Both the position numbers and the translations under genes were made by a program. The notes below the pieces were generated by a model, which was given only the letters and a program-made list of their open reading frames with translations, was not told the DNA's origin and made no database searches. Below are positions 48,164 through 56,546 of a DNA stretch of 64,000 bases, in pieces. Location: NCBI GenBank assembly GCA_016223145.1, contig JACRPN010000012.1, forward strand, positions 124,001-188,000, in the 5' to 3' direction. Numbering within the stretch: position 1 is the stretch's first letter; each line of letters begins with the position of its first letter. Source of the stretch: Armatimonadota bacterium. GTDB taxonomy: Bacteria; Armatimonadota; Fimbriimonadia; Fimbriimonadales; Fimbriimonadaceae.

Positions 48164-49546
48164 TTGAACCGAGGGATTGGGAACACGGCACGAACCGAAG
48201 TGTCGACGAGTCTGCGCGTCGATCCAAGAGTGGTCCTGCGCAGCAAGCTCCTGGAGCTGACTCAGGCCGAGCTCGAACAAACCATCGAGTCTGAGCTCAG
48301 CGACAACCCCGCCCTCGAACGCTTGGACGACGATCCCGATCCGATCACGGACGACGAGGTCTTGGCCTCTGTCGCGCCCCAAGAACTCGCTCCGTCCAGC
48401 GAGGATTTCGAATTCTTTCGCAGCTTGCCACGAGATGATTCCATCGCCGACTGGGTGGACCTTGCGGCGAGCTCCGTTTCGCTTTCAGACCATCTTCGGG
48501 GCCAGCTCATCCCAGCCCTGCCGGAGCACTTACGCAACCTAGGAGTGTTCATGATCGAGTGCCTCGACGACCGGGGCTACTTTGCCTCCACGGTCGAAGA
48601 GGTCGCGCTCTTGACGGGCCATGAGCCCGAGGAGGCCACGCTCGTGCTCAAGATGATTCAGGACTGCGATCCGAAGGGGATTGGCGCGTCCGACGTCAAG
48701 GAGTGCCTCTACCTGCAGCTTCGCGATAGCGCCTGCGTGGAAGGAAAGCTGGCGAGGATCATCGTCAAGAAGCACCTTGATGAATTTGTGGCGCGTCGAA
48801 CGTCGCGGCTCATGCGGCGCTATAAGGTCATGCCCGAGGTTGTGGAGAGCGCGTTCCAGATGATCCTGTCGCTGAACCCGTTCCCCGCAGAGGGCTTTGA
48901 ATCGGGCACGGGGATGCTGAGGCCCGTCAAAGAGGCCGCAGTCGTACCAGAACTGACATTGACGCGAACCGAAGCCGGTTGGATCATCGAGGTGATGGGA
49001 GCCGAGCCTGCCGCGTTTGCCGTGGACCGCTCCTATCGCCACAGGCTCGCCAAGTTGCAGCAATCCTCTCAAGCCGACCCGGCAGAGAAGGCCCATGTAA
49101 CGAATTACGTCCGCCGTGCCGAGCAGTTCATCGACGCCATCGCTGACCGCCGGAAGACCATGCGCAGGATTGGCGAGGTGCTCATCCGCAAGCAGGAAAG
49201 CTTTGTGTCGACGGGCCGATACGAATTTCTGAAGCCCCTGACCAGGGTCAAGCTTGCCGAGGAGCTCGGGCTGCACGAGAGCACCATCAGCCGGGCGACC
49301 CAGGGTAAGTACGTGCGCCTGGCCAACGGCGAGACGGTGCCATTCGACGTCTTCTTCAAGCCGTCGCTGCGAATTCAAAGGATGATCGAGGAGATCCTCG
49401 AAACCGAAAACCCGCGAAGCCCACTTTCCGATGAGCAAATCATGCGCATGCTGTCGCAAAAGGGCGTGACGGTGGCCCGTCGGACCGTGAACAAGTATCG
49501 GGGCCGATCAAGGATGCTCAACTCACGTGTGCGCCGCACGGCCTGA
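48164..49546 (+). CDS. rpoN: RNA polymerase sigma-54 factor
   Basis: The 460-residue protein has an N-terminal Gln/Leu-rich activator region (LLELTQAELEQTIESELSDN), an acidic segment, the core-binding domain (VPELTLTRTEAGWIIEVMGA; FIDAIADRRKTMRRIGEVLI) and a helix-turn-helix (VKLAEELGLHESTISRATQG KY). The RpoN box is VARRTVNKYR, close to the standard ARRTVAKYR. It recognises -24/-12 promoters and needs an AAA+ activator, none of which is in this window. TTG 48164 is the start: AAGGAGG sits six bases before it. Confidence 0.95.
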   Translation: MNRGIGNTARTEVSTSLRVDPRVVLRSKLLELTQAELEQTIESELSDNPALERLDDDPDPITDDEVLASVAPQELAPSSEDFEFFRSLPRDDSIADWVDLAASSVSLSDHLRGQLIPALPEHLRNLGVFMIECLDDRGYFASTVEEVALLTGHEPEEATLVLKMIQDCDPKGIGASDVKECLYLQLRDSACVEGKLARIIVKKHLDEFVARRTSRLMRRYKVMPEVVESAFQMILSLNPFPAEGFESGTGMLRPVKEAAVVPELTLTRTEAGWIIEVMGAEPAAFAVDRSYRHRLAKLQQSSQADPAEKAHVTNYVRRAEQFIDAIADRRKTMRRIGEVLIRKQESFVSTGRYEFLKPLTRVKLAEELGLHESTISRATQGKYVRLANGETVPFDVFFKPSLRIQRMIEEILETENPRSPLSDEQIMRMLSQKGVTVARRTVNKYRGRSRMLNSRVRRTA

Positions 49547-49569
49547 GCGCTGGGCGTTCAGGTGCGCGA

Positions 49570-50070
49570 TTAGGCGGCCGGAAACCGGGCGTTGTGATAG
49601 TGGGTGTGCGCTTCAAAGAGCTCGATCAGGTTCCCGGCGGACATCAGCCCAAAGAACGGGTGCTTACAGACCGGAGCGTCCAGAGAGGTAACCCCATCCA
49701 AGTGCGCTGCCGTTTGCAGGCGGACCTCCTCCCACTTGCGACAAGCCTCATCGAGCGAAGTCCCCGGCTTGGGCACCATCTGGCCTGTGGTCGGCATGCT
49801 CTTGGCCTTCCACATGCGCTTCAGCGCCCATCGAAAAAAGAACGTGGGCTTGGCTTTGCGGCAGGAGAAGCTGCCGGGGGGCCTCTGGTCCATCATCTGC
49901 AGGTCGACCTCTTCGGCCAACGCCATGTGCATGAGGAGCTCGACAGGGCTGAATGCTTTCGGATCGGGCCTGGCGGTGCGTTGAGCCCCTGGAAGCGCGC
50001 GTACACGCTCCACCAGCGTCGCCCTCGAAGACTCCGCTTGGTCCCACTTTGCCTTCACCCCCGGTTGCAT
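49570..50070 (-). CDS. DinB-family protein
   Basis: ATG 50070 gives a 166-residue protein (MQPGVKAKWDQAESSRATLV) with the DinB four-helix pattern. SPVELLMHMALAEEVDLQMM carries the first metal His, and FEAHTHYHNARFP near the C-terminus the last two. DinB/YfiT proteins are metal-binding; some are thiol transferases. The open frame continues upstream to 50229, but that part lacks family similarity. It converges on rpoN. Confidence 0.8.
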   Translation of the reverse strand: MQPGVKAKWDQAESSRATLVERVRALPGAQRTARPDPKAFSPVELLMHMALAEEVDLQMMDQRPPGSFSCRKAKPTFFFRWALKRMWKAKSMPTTGQMVPKPGTSLDEACRKWEEVRLQTAAHLDGVTSLDAPVCKHPFFGLMSAGNLIELFEAHTHYHNARFPAA

Positions 50071-50235
50071 GTGAGCATTATTCCCGAGGCGCGAGATGAG
50101 GGTGCATCTCAAAACCAGGTGTCGCGCCATTTCAGCGCTAGGCTTCGCAAGGGCAACAGATCCCGGGGCTGCGCCTCCTCGGCAAGCCAAGGGCAGTGCC
50201 CTTGCTTCCTTTGTTCGGCCGCTGGGCATCCAGGC

Positions 50236-52107
50236 CTAGTTCATCTTGAGCCGGGCCAAGTCAAGAAAAAGTGTGCCGACGGTCCGCGGACTGGCGCGGG
50301 GGAAGATGGCTCGGATCCACACCCGGACCTTGCCGCTCGCGTCCACATACGGCGAGGGATCCCCTTGCAGAGGAAAAGTGACGCTGATCTTGCTGCGCTG
50401 AAGCGCACGCGTCCCAAGGAGGTCATACCTGCCGAGCACCCAGTTGTAAAGGTGCACCTCCTCGGTGAGTTGGTTGGCCACGTTCAGGGCCGTCGTGAGC
50501 CACAGGTCGTACTTGGCGTCGGCCGGCACCTGAAAATCAAGCCGAGCGGAAGCTACCAGCGTTTGCGTGGCGGACACATAGGCGCCCCTGACGTTGTAGG
50601 TGCTTCCGTCAAGGCTCCACGTGTTGGCGACGCCACCCGCCTGGGAACCTCCCTCGACCTTCTGGGCAGCGAAGGCGCCGAAATCGAATCGAGGCGCGAA
50701 CGGGATGCGAACGTAATACACGTCCTGCTCGCCATTGAAGGTCGCCGCGTACGCCACGTTGGCCCCGCCAATATCCGAAAGACAGGCGATGTAGTCGCCG
50801 AGCTTGTTCTGCTGGGGCCACCCGATGCGCGAGTAGAACGGTCCGCTCACCTGCACGCTCGGAGAAAACGTATTGCCGCCATCCAATGAGTAAGCGTAGT
50901 AGAGGGCGGATTGCTGGTTCGTCGAGTCGGCACGGGTGTCGTACCAAACCACGTCGATGCGCCCGTTCGGGGCGACGGACATCGTTCCGAACCAGTGGTA
51001 GCGCGCTGTGCCCGGGGGGTCGTCGTTCACGCGTTTGGGCGCGGACCAAGTGGCGCCTCCATCTGTGCTGCGGGAGAACATCACGTCGCAGGGGTTCGTG
51101 GAGTTCCGATAGACCGAGCAGAGCATGTAAAGGTTGCCGCTGGTGGGGAGTCCGCTCGACTTGTCATACGCCACCCAAGTCTGCCCCGAGAGGCCGCTGG
51201 GGTTGACGTACTGGCCATAGGCCATCTGGCCGCCCAAGCTAACGGCCACCTGGCGGTTGAAGGTCGGCGTCACGGACGGGTTTTGGGCGTTCTGGGACCG
51301 AAGAAACCAGAAAGAGCTGCTCCCCTCACCCACGACAAAGAGGTCGCCGTTCGGGGCGACATCAAGGGTCCCCCAGACGGGTTGATGCGGCAGGTTGATC
51401 GGGTTCATCCAGCTTGCGCCGTTGTTCGTGCTGCGGCTGAACTGCCGCCCACCCCAGTTGTTTCCGGCGGTGCTCCAGGCCTGATACAGGTTGCCGTTGC
51501 CGATGCCTCCGGTCGTGTCCACGGCCATCCACTGCTTGTCGCCGCCGGTGGCGGGGCCGACGAACGAGAAGTTCGCGCCCGCATTGGCCGAGCGCCAAAG
51601 ATCGTCGAAGAAGGTATCCCGCAGGCTAAGGTAGAGGTGGCGGTTTTGTGGATCGATCCCCAGCACGGGGTCACTCCGGAATACCCCCGGCTCCAGCACT
51701 CCCGGAAAGGTCCATGCTGCGCCGCCATTAGTGGAGTAGCCAAAGCCGCCCTGCCGGAAGTTGCTGGTGACGCTGTTGAACTGCCTCCAGCCCACCGACA
51801 TGTACCGCCGGCCCCCCGGGGTGATCGTCATCGAGGGCTCATTGGCGGCATCGTTCGGGATGTTCTGGCCCTGCGCGTTGACGTTTACTTGCACGCTGTT
51901 ATAGCCGTTGAATGTGCCCTGGGGCACGATGCTCAGAAAGGGCACCACGCTCGACGGGCCCATTGCCGGCGCCTCTCCGATGGCTTCCAGGTTTGGGTGG
52001 ACGCGATGAGAAGGGTCGGGCCGAAAAACAAGCGATTGGGCGAAAGCAAGGCCAAGAAGGGCCGTTGACGCGATGGAAAATGCGGTTGCACGGGCTAGGG
52101 GTACCAA
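50236..52107 (-). CDS. Secreted BNR/Asp-box repeat protein (sialidase-like propeller)
   Basis: Asp-box motifs (STNGGAAWTF, STNNGASWMN, STDGGATWSA, SLDGGNTFSP) mark a sialidase-type beta-propeller of about 480 residues. A separate beta-sandwich C-terminus follows. Catalytic Arg and Tyr residues of true sialidases are not evident, so sugar binding or an unknown function is as likely. TTG 52107 is preferred because GAGGTG lies upstream and the product then starts with a signal peptide (VPLARATAFSIASTALLGLA). ATG 52137 is the alternative, adding ten residues. Confidence 0.8.
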   Translation of the reverse strand: MVPLARATAFSIASTALLGLAFAQSLVFRPDPSHRVHPNLEAIGEAPAMGPSSVVPFLSIVPQGTFNGYNSVQVNVNAQGQNIPNDAANEPSMTITPGGRRYMSVGWRQFNSVTSNFRQGGFGYSTNGGAAWTFPGVLEPGVFRSDPVLGIDPQNRHLYLSLRDTFFDDLWRSANAGANFSFVGPATGGDKQWMAVDTTGGIGNGNLYQAWSTAGNNWGGRQFSRSTNNGASWMNPINLPHQPVWGTLDVAPNGDLFVVGEGSSSFWFLRSQNAQNPSVTPTFNRQVAVSLGGQMAYGQYVNPSGLSGQTWVAYDKSSGLPTSGNLYMLCSVYRNSTNPCDVMFSRSTDGGATWSAPKRVNDDPPGTARYHWFGTMSVAPNGRIDVVWYDTRADSTNQQSALYYAYSLDGGNTFSPSVQVSGPFYSRIGWPQQNKLGDYIACLSDIGGANVAYAATFNGEQDVYYVRIPFAPRFDFGAFAAQKVEGGSQAGGVANTWSLDGSTYNVRGAYVSATQTLVASARLDFQVPADAKYDLWLTTALNVANQLTEEVHLYNWVLGRYDLLGTRALQRSKISVTFPLQGDPSPYVDASGKVRVWIRAIFPRASPRTVGTLFLDLARLKMN

Positions 52108-52282
52108 AACACACCTCAACAAAACAAATGACAGCATTCAGTGTACAAGAGGTTTGGCCCGATGTACCGGGATTCTCGGCGCGTCACTGAGTTCCGGCGG
52201 CGCCCTGACCTAGGCCAACCGGTCAAAAAACTGAGCGATCGAAGCGGGAAACTCGAAGGGGCGCGTCGAAATCCCTGTTGTC

Positions 52283-55036
52283 GTGATCGTCGTTTTACTT
52301 TCCGCCGCCATGCTTCTCTCGTCGTCTGTCCAACAGGCGCTCTTCGAGGACCGCTTCTCGGGTTCCACACTCAGCTCAGGTTGGACAAGTCAGGCCTCGT
52401 CCAGCGGGTCCGTCAGGCTCGAAGATGGGGCCGTCGTCTTCGCAGCACCCCGCAACGCCTACTGCAACATCGCCCGACCGCTGGACAAAGACCTGGTGAC
52501 TGCCCAATGCCGCCTGAAGTCCGCGCCGGCCGACAGTTGGGTGAACTCCCTGTTTCTCTATTGGGGCCCGGGGGACTGGGTGATGCTGGGTGTGCGGCCG
52601 ATGGATGGCGGGCGCGTGTACATGACCCAGATGGCCGACGGCGGCTACAGCGAAGCGAACCTGGGCAGGACCCCATTCGAAGCCTGGACTTGGGTTCGCA
52701 TCGAGGTGGGTACAGACGTGCTTCGTTTCTACTCCAGCCGGGACTGCAAGGCCTGGACCCTCGAGAAGTTCAGCGAGCGCCCAGGCAGTTTCGTCGGCTC
52801 GCCGTCGCACCTGATCGTCGGAAAGGGCTTCGGCGGGATGGAAGGCTATCCGAACCCACTGCTCAAGAACGACTACAAAGAACTCGGCGAGGCGGGCGTT
52901 TCCTTGGCTGACGACGTGAGCGTCTTCGAGACCTCATCGGGAAAGAGGGAATCGAATGCAAAAGAACGCGCCGGATGGAACTATGCGCTCCAGGACGGAC
53001 TGGGCAAGCTGTTCTTGCGGCAACCCGGGGGGCCGACGTTTGAGGCGATCGCATCGGTTTTGCCGGGGATTCGCTATTCCAGGGAGACCGTCGGAGTGCC
53101 CGAGCATCCTTTCGACATTGGCGTCGAGGCAGACGGCACGATTCAGGTCGGCGGCTACGAAGGTTATGCCGCCAAGCCCAACCTGTGGATAGAAGTGGGC
53201 GACCCTCCAGTGCGCCTGGGTTCACCGGGACTGCCGCTGCGAAAGTCGCTGAGGCTCGGGCGGCTCCCGATCGTCGAATACGCCTTCGAGAAGGGCCCGC
53301 TCCAGTTCCGGGCGGATGTGTTTGGGTGGTCTGAGGGTGGAAGTCCCGACGCAGCGCTTCGCGCCTACCTTGTGGTGGGGGTCAAGAATGTGGGGAAGCG
53401 GCAGGAGCCACTGGTTTTCCGCCTTGCGACCGACTCGCCTGTTGCGGGGCAGTCGGCTCCCGAATGGAGGGGAATCGCGGCCCCCGGGGCTTCGGCGAGT
53501 GCCGCCTTTTCCTGTCCCGTCGGCACCAAAGACGCGTTCCCAGCCCGGATTGCGGTCGAAGAAGGGTTTTCTGCATTTATGGCATGCCATGACCTGTGGA
53601 CACGGCTTCAGGCCCAGGGCATGCAGCTTGGCCTGCCAGAGACGCGGATGTCGAACGCAAACAGGGCCTGGATGTCTTACAATCTTCTCAACGTCGACAA
53701 GCGGAACGGCCAATACGAGATCCACGACGGAAGCGGCTTTTACGAGGAGATGTACGGCTATTCGGTGGCGCTGTTCATCAACGCCCTCGACCTCTACGGG
53801 CGGCACAAGCTGGCGGAGAGGTACATCGACTCTTGGCTCAGCTTCCAGCAGCCCGACGGCCTCCTGACCGCCAACTACGGCCTGCCGGATATGGGTTCAA
53901 CGCTCCTTGTGATGTCGGACCACTATCGCTTCACCAGGGACAAGGAGTGGCTCAAGCGTGTGGCGCCGAAAATGCTGAAGATCTACGAATGGCTGAAAGC
54001 CAAGCGCGCCGAGTGTATGGCAGCGCAAAAGCCAACCGACGTGGTCTACGGCCTGATCAAGTACCGACCGTACTGCGACTACCTCGAGCCCGCCTACGAC
54101 TACGTGGGCGATGCCTATGCTGTTGTCGGCATGGAGGCGACCGTGCGGGCCTTCAGGGAAATCGGACTTATGGGGGACGCCTCGCGCATCGCGTTTGAGG
54201 CTGCCGCCTACCGAAAGGACATCCTTGCCTCGATGAACAAGGGATTGCTTCACCGCTACGGCATGCCGATCCTCGACATGGAGCCAGAGACCCACCGCCT
54301 GCTCAAGCGCTCGCAATACAAGGGCGGCGAATACTACGGGCTCATTGCGCCGCAACTGCTTGAGACGGGGTTCCTAGCGCCGAACGACCCCCTGGCAAAG
54401 ATCGTGACCGACTTCATGGAAAAGCGCGGCGGCTTCCTGGCCGGAATGTCGGAGTTTCAGGGCGGCGTGGACCACGCCTACACCTACGGCTATTGGCTGA
54501 ACTGCCTTCAGAATGGGAAGCCCGACAAGGCCGTTTTGGGGCTGTATGCCTCAATGGCGGGCGCGATCTCGCGCGAGACCCACTCCGGCGTCGAGGTCAT
54601 GCACCTGATGACCGGCGAGCCGGAGCGCACCCTCCCACACACCTACTCGGGAACGCAGCAGCTTCGCATCTTGCGAATGATGCTGGTTCGAGAAGAGAAG
54701 GACGCCTTTCTGCACATCGGCCAGGGCATGCCGAGGGGTTGGCTTAAGGACGGGAGGGTGACGGAGGTGGCGGGCGCTCCAACCCTGTTTGGCCCAATCA
54801 CTTTTCGCTACAAGTCCCAAATGTCCCGAAACCAGGCGGAGTTTTCGATGACGCCGAAGTACTTCTCAGCCCCAAAGCAGGTTCGCGTGTGGTTTCGGCA
54901 CCCGCTGGGCAAGAGGATCAGGAGAGCCTTGGTGAACGGCAGGCAGGTGAAATCGTTCACCGCCGAATCGGTCGTGGTCCCTGCCTCGATGCCGGCCCAG
55001 GGAGCGGTTAGGGTCCAGGTCTGGTTCGATCGATAG
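52283..55036 (+). CDS. Secreted six-hairpin glycosidase-like protein with N-terminal beta-sandwich
   Basis: The 917-residue protein has a signal peptide (MIVVLLSAAMLLSSS). A DUF1349-like concanavalin domain follows at about residues 20-215 (LFEDRFSGSTLSSGWTSQAS), then a beta region and an (alpha/alpha)6 barrel (about 455-790) with NANRAWMSYNLLNVDKRNGQ and DYVGDAYAVVGMEATVRAF. This architecture fits enzymes acting on plant or microbial polysaccharides. The family number and substrate are uncertain. The GTG 52283 start has no strong ribosome site; ATG 52310 is possible. A strong terminator follows. Confidence 0.75.
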   Translation: MIVVLLSAAMLLSSSVQQALFEDRFSGSTLSSGWTSQASSSGSVRLEDGAVVFAAPRNAYCNIARPLDKDLVTAQCRLKSAPADSWVNSLFLYWGPGDWVMLGVRPMDGGRVYMTQMADGGYSEANLGRTPFEAWTWVRIEVGTDVLRFYSSRDCKAWTLEKFSERPGSFVGSPSHLIVGKGFGGMEGYPNPLLKNDYKELGEAGVSLADDVSVFETSSGKRESNAKERAGWNYALQDGLGKLFLRQPGGPTFEAIASVLPGIRYSRETVGVPEHPFDIGVEADGTIQVGGYEGYAAKPNLWIEVGDPPVRLGSPGLPLRKSLRLGRLPIVEYAFEKGPLQFRADVFGWSEGGSPDAALRAYLVVGVKNVGKRQEPLVFRLATDSPVAGQSAPEWRGIAAPGASASAAFSCPVGTKDAFPARIAVEEGFSAFMACHDLWTRLQAQGMQLGLPETRMSNANRAWMSYNLLNVDKRNGQYEIHDGSGFYEEMYGYSVALFINALDLYGRHKLAERYIDSWLSFQQPDGLLTANYGLPDMGSTLLVMSDHYRFTRDKEWLKRVAPKMLKIYEWLKAKRAECMAAQKPTDVVYGLIKYRPYCDYLEPAYDYVGDAYAVVGMEATVRAFREIGLMGDASRIAFEAAAYRKDILASMNKGLLHRYGMPILDMEPETHRLLKRSQYKGGEYYGLIAPQLLETGFLAPNDPLAKIVTDFMEKRGGFLAGMSEFQGGVDHAYTYGYWLNCLQNGKPDKAVLGLYASMAGAISRETHSGVEVMHLMTGEPERTLPHTYSGTQQLRILRMMLVREEKDAFLHIGQGMPRGWLKDGRVTEVAGAPTLFGPITFRYKSQMSRNQAEFSMTPKYFSAPKQVRVWFRHPLGKRIRRALVNGRQVKSFTAESVVVPASMPAQGAVRVQVWFDR

Positions 55037-55041
55037 AAGCG

Positions 55042-55076
55042 ACGAACCCCGCTCGCCTAAGGCGAGCGGGGTTCGT
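55042..55076. terminator. Intrinsic terminator hairpin
   Basis: ACGAACCCCGCTCGCC and GGCGAGCGGGGTTCGT pair perfectly over 16 bases around TAA. It lies between the convergent ends of the glycosidase-like gene and gap. T-runs are short, so release may need extra factors. Confidence 0.85.
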
Positions 55077-55105
55077 GACAACGTGCGATGCGTTGCGGAG
55101 AGCTC

Positions 55106-56134
55106 TCAGACTCCCGCCGGGACCTTGAGGCCTTTGGCGACGAGCATGTGGGCGAGGTCCGCGATGCGGCAGCTATAGCCCCACTCATTGTCGTACCAGG
55201 CTACGACCTTGGCGAGGTTGCCCAAGGTGATCGTGTCCACCGAGCTGAAGATGGAAGAGTAGGCGCTTCCCACCAGGTCGCTGGAGACCAGTTCCTCTTC
55301 CGAATACTGCAGGATGCCTTTCATGGGTCCCTCGGCGTACTCCTTCATGGCCGCGTTAACCTCTGCCGGAGTCACCTCGCGGTTAAGCACGGCGGTGAAG
55401 TCCACGACGCTGACCGTACGGGTCGGCACACGGAACGCCATGCCGGTGAACTTGCCCTTGAGCTCCGGGATGACCAGACCCACGGCCTTCGCCGCGCCTG
55501 TGCTGCTGGGAACGATATTCTCGGCGGCGGCGCGCGCGTCGCGTAGGTCCTTGGCCGCGGTGTCCACGGTCTTCTGGCTGTTGGTGTAGGCGTGGACGGT
55601 GGTCAGAAGGCCTTTGTCGATGCCGAACTTCTCGTGCAGCACCTTGGCGACAGGGGCGAGGCCGTTGGTGGTGCAGCTCGCGTTCGAGATGACGTGGTGC
55701 TTCGCAGGGTCGTACATGCCGTCGTTCACGCCGAGCACGAGGGTGACGTCCTCATTCTTGGCGGGGGCCGAGATGATGACCTTGCTGACGCCGCGAGTCA
55801 GATGCGCCTTGGCCAGGTTGGCGTCGGTGAAGCGTCCGGTGCTCTCGATGACGATCTCGGCGCCGACCTCGTCCCACGGGATCATTCCAGGCTCGGTCTG
55901 CTTGAAGACCTGGATGCGATCGCCGTTGACGGTCAGGCTGTCATCGTCGTGCTCGACGGTCCCCTTAAAGGGGCCATAGGTGGTGTCGTATTTGAAAAGA
56001 TGGGCGTTGGTCTTGGTGTCGGTGAGGTCGTTGACGGCGACCACATCGAATTCGCCTTTGCAGCGCTCAATGAGGGTTCGAAGCGAAAGTCTTCCGATGC
56101 GTCCAAACCCGTTGATGCCGATTCTTGTTGCCAT
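55106..56134 (-). CDS. gap: Glyceraldehyde-3-phosphate dehydrogenase, type I
   Basis: The 342-residue enzyme oxidises glyceraldehyde 3-phosphate with NAD in glycolysis. It begins ATRIGINGFGRIGRLSLRTL and has VIISAPAKNEDVTLVLGVN, the catalytic SNASCTTNGLAPVAKVLHEK, SSTGAAKAVGLVIPELKGK and WYDNEWGYSCRIADL. All are standard for the class I enzyme. Asp rather than an Arg-binding residue follows the first strand (AVNDLTD), consistent with NAD use. ATG 56134 is unambiguous. No pgk or tpi gene follows in the window. Confidence 0.97.
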   Translation of the reverse strand: MATRIGINGFGRIGRLSLRTLIERCKGEFDVVAVNDLTDTKTNAHLFKYDTTYGPFKGTVEHDDDSLTVNGDRIQVFKQTEPGMIPWDEVGAEIVIESTGRFTDANLAKAHLTRGVSKVIISAPAKNEDVTLVLGVNDGMYDPAKHHVISNASCTTNGLAPVAKVLHEKFGIDKGLLTTVHAYTNSQKTVDTAAKDLRDARAAAENIVPSSTGAAKAVGLVIPELKGKFTGMAFRVPTRTVSVVDFTAVLNREVTPAEVNAAMKEYAEGPMKGILQYSEEELVSSDLVGSAYSSIFSSVDTITLGNLAKVVAWYDNEWGYSCRIADLAHMLVAKGLKVPAGV

Positions 56135-56546
56135 TGTTTGTTACCGTTAAGAGGGGTGGGGGGCGACGCTGCCCGAGTGTGTGAGAATGAACTGAGTCTA
56201 CCTTTTGGGCCCCAAAATGGGCAGGTGAGGTCCGCTCACCGTCTCCCCCAGGGGGATGCGATAACGGCGCGCCTGGGTGCAATATCCTTGTCATAGCCTC
56301 GTATATGTGCTTGAAACTGGTAGGTTTGACATGCTTTTTGCCCCGAGGGGCCATTTCCGGCGTCACAAATCGGCGGCTGCGGACAACCTTATAGGTTCGG
56401 GCTAGTCCGAGCCTCGTGCCGACGGAGTACGACTTATATCCCTCGCAACCTCACCGGAAGGCCGCCACCTGAAAAGGATCGGCGGCCTCGTTTTGTTGTT
56501 GGGGACCGAGGGACAGGGGGACGAAGGGACCGGGGAGGTTTGAGCC
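56135..56546. other. Intergenic region upstream of gap with repeats
   Basis: Besides the candidate RNA, this 412-base gap has the palindromic element TCACCGTCTCCCCCAGGGGG (56237-56256), whose TCCCCCAGGGGG core matches that of the DUF2784-disrupting repeat. At 56500-56541 is a GGGACGAAGGGAC array. The gap promoter should lie between 56150 and 56330 on the minus strand, but I could not assign -35/-10 boxes with confidence. Confidence 0.6.
56380..56500 (+). ncRNA. Candidate small RNA ending in an intrinsic terminator
   Basis: AGGTTCGG-GCTAG-TCCGAGCCT (56392-56412) forms an eight-pair stem with one G-T pair. Downstream, AGGCCGCC (56459-56466) and GGCGGCCT (56481-56488) pair and are followed by CGTTTTGTTGTT, a rho-independent terminator on the plus strand. 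The nearest plus-strand gene ends 1.4 kb away behind its own terminator, so this one needs its own transcript. No known RNA family is recognised and the 5' end is a guess. Confidence 0.4.

Noticed and set aside
49594-50889. Plus-strand frame crossing the DinB and BNR genes
   Set aside because: It spans two minus-strand genes with clear motifs and has shadow-like composition.
56380-56500. SRP, 6S, tmRNA or RNase P RNA
   Set aside because: The conserved sequence blocks of these RNAs are absent, so only an unknown small RNA can be suggested.
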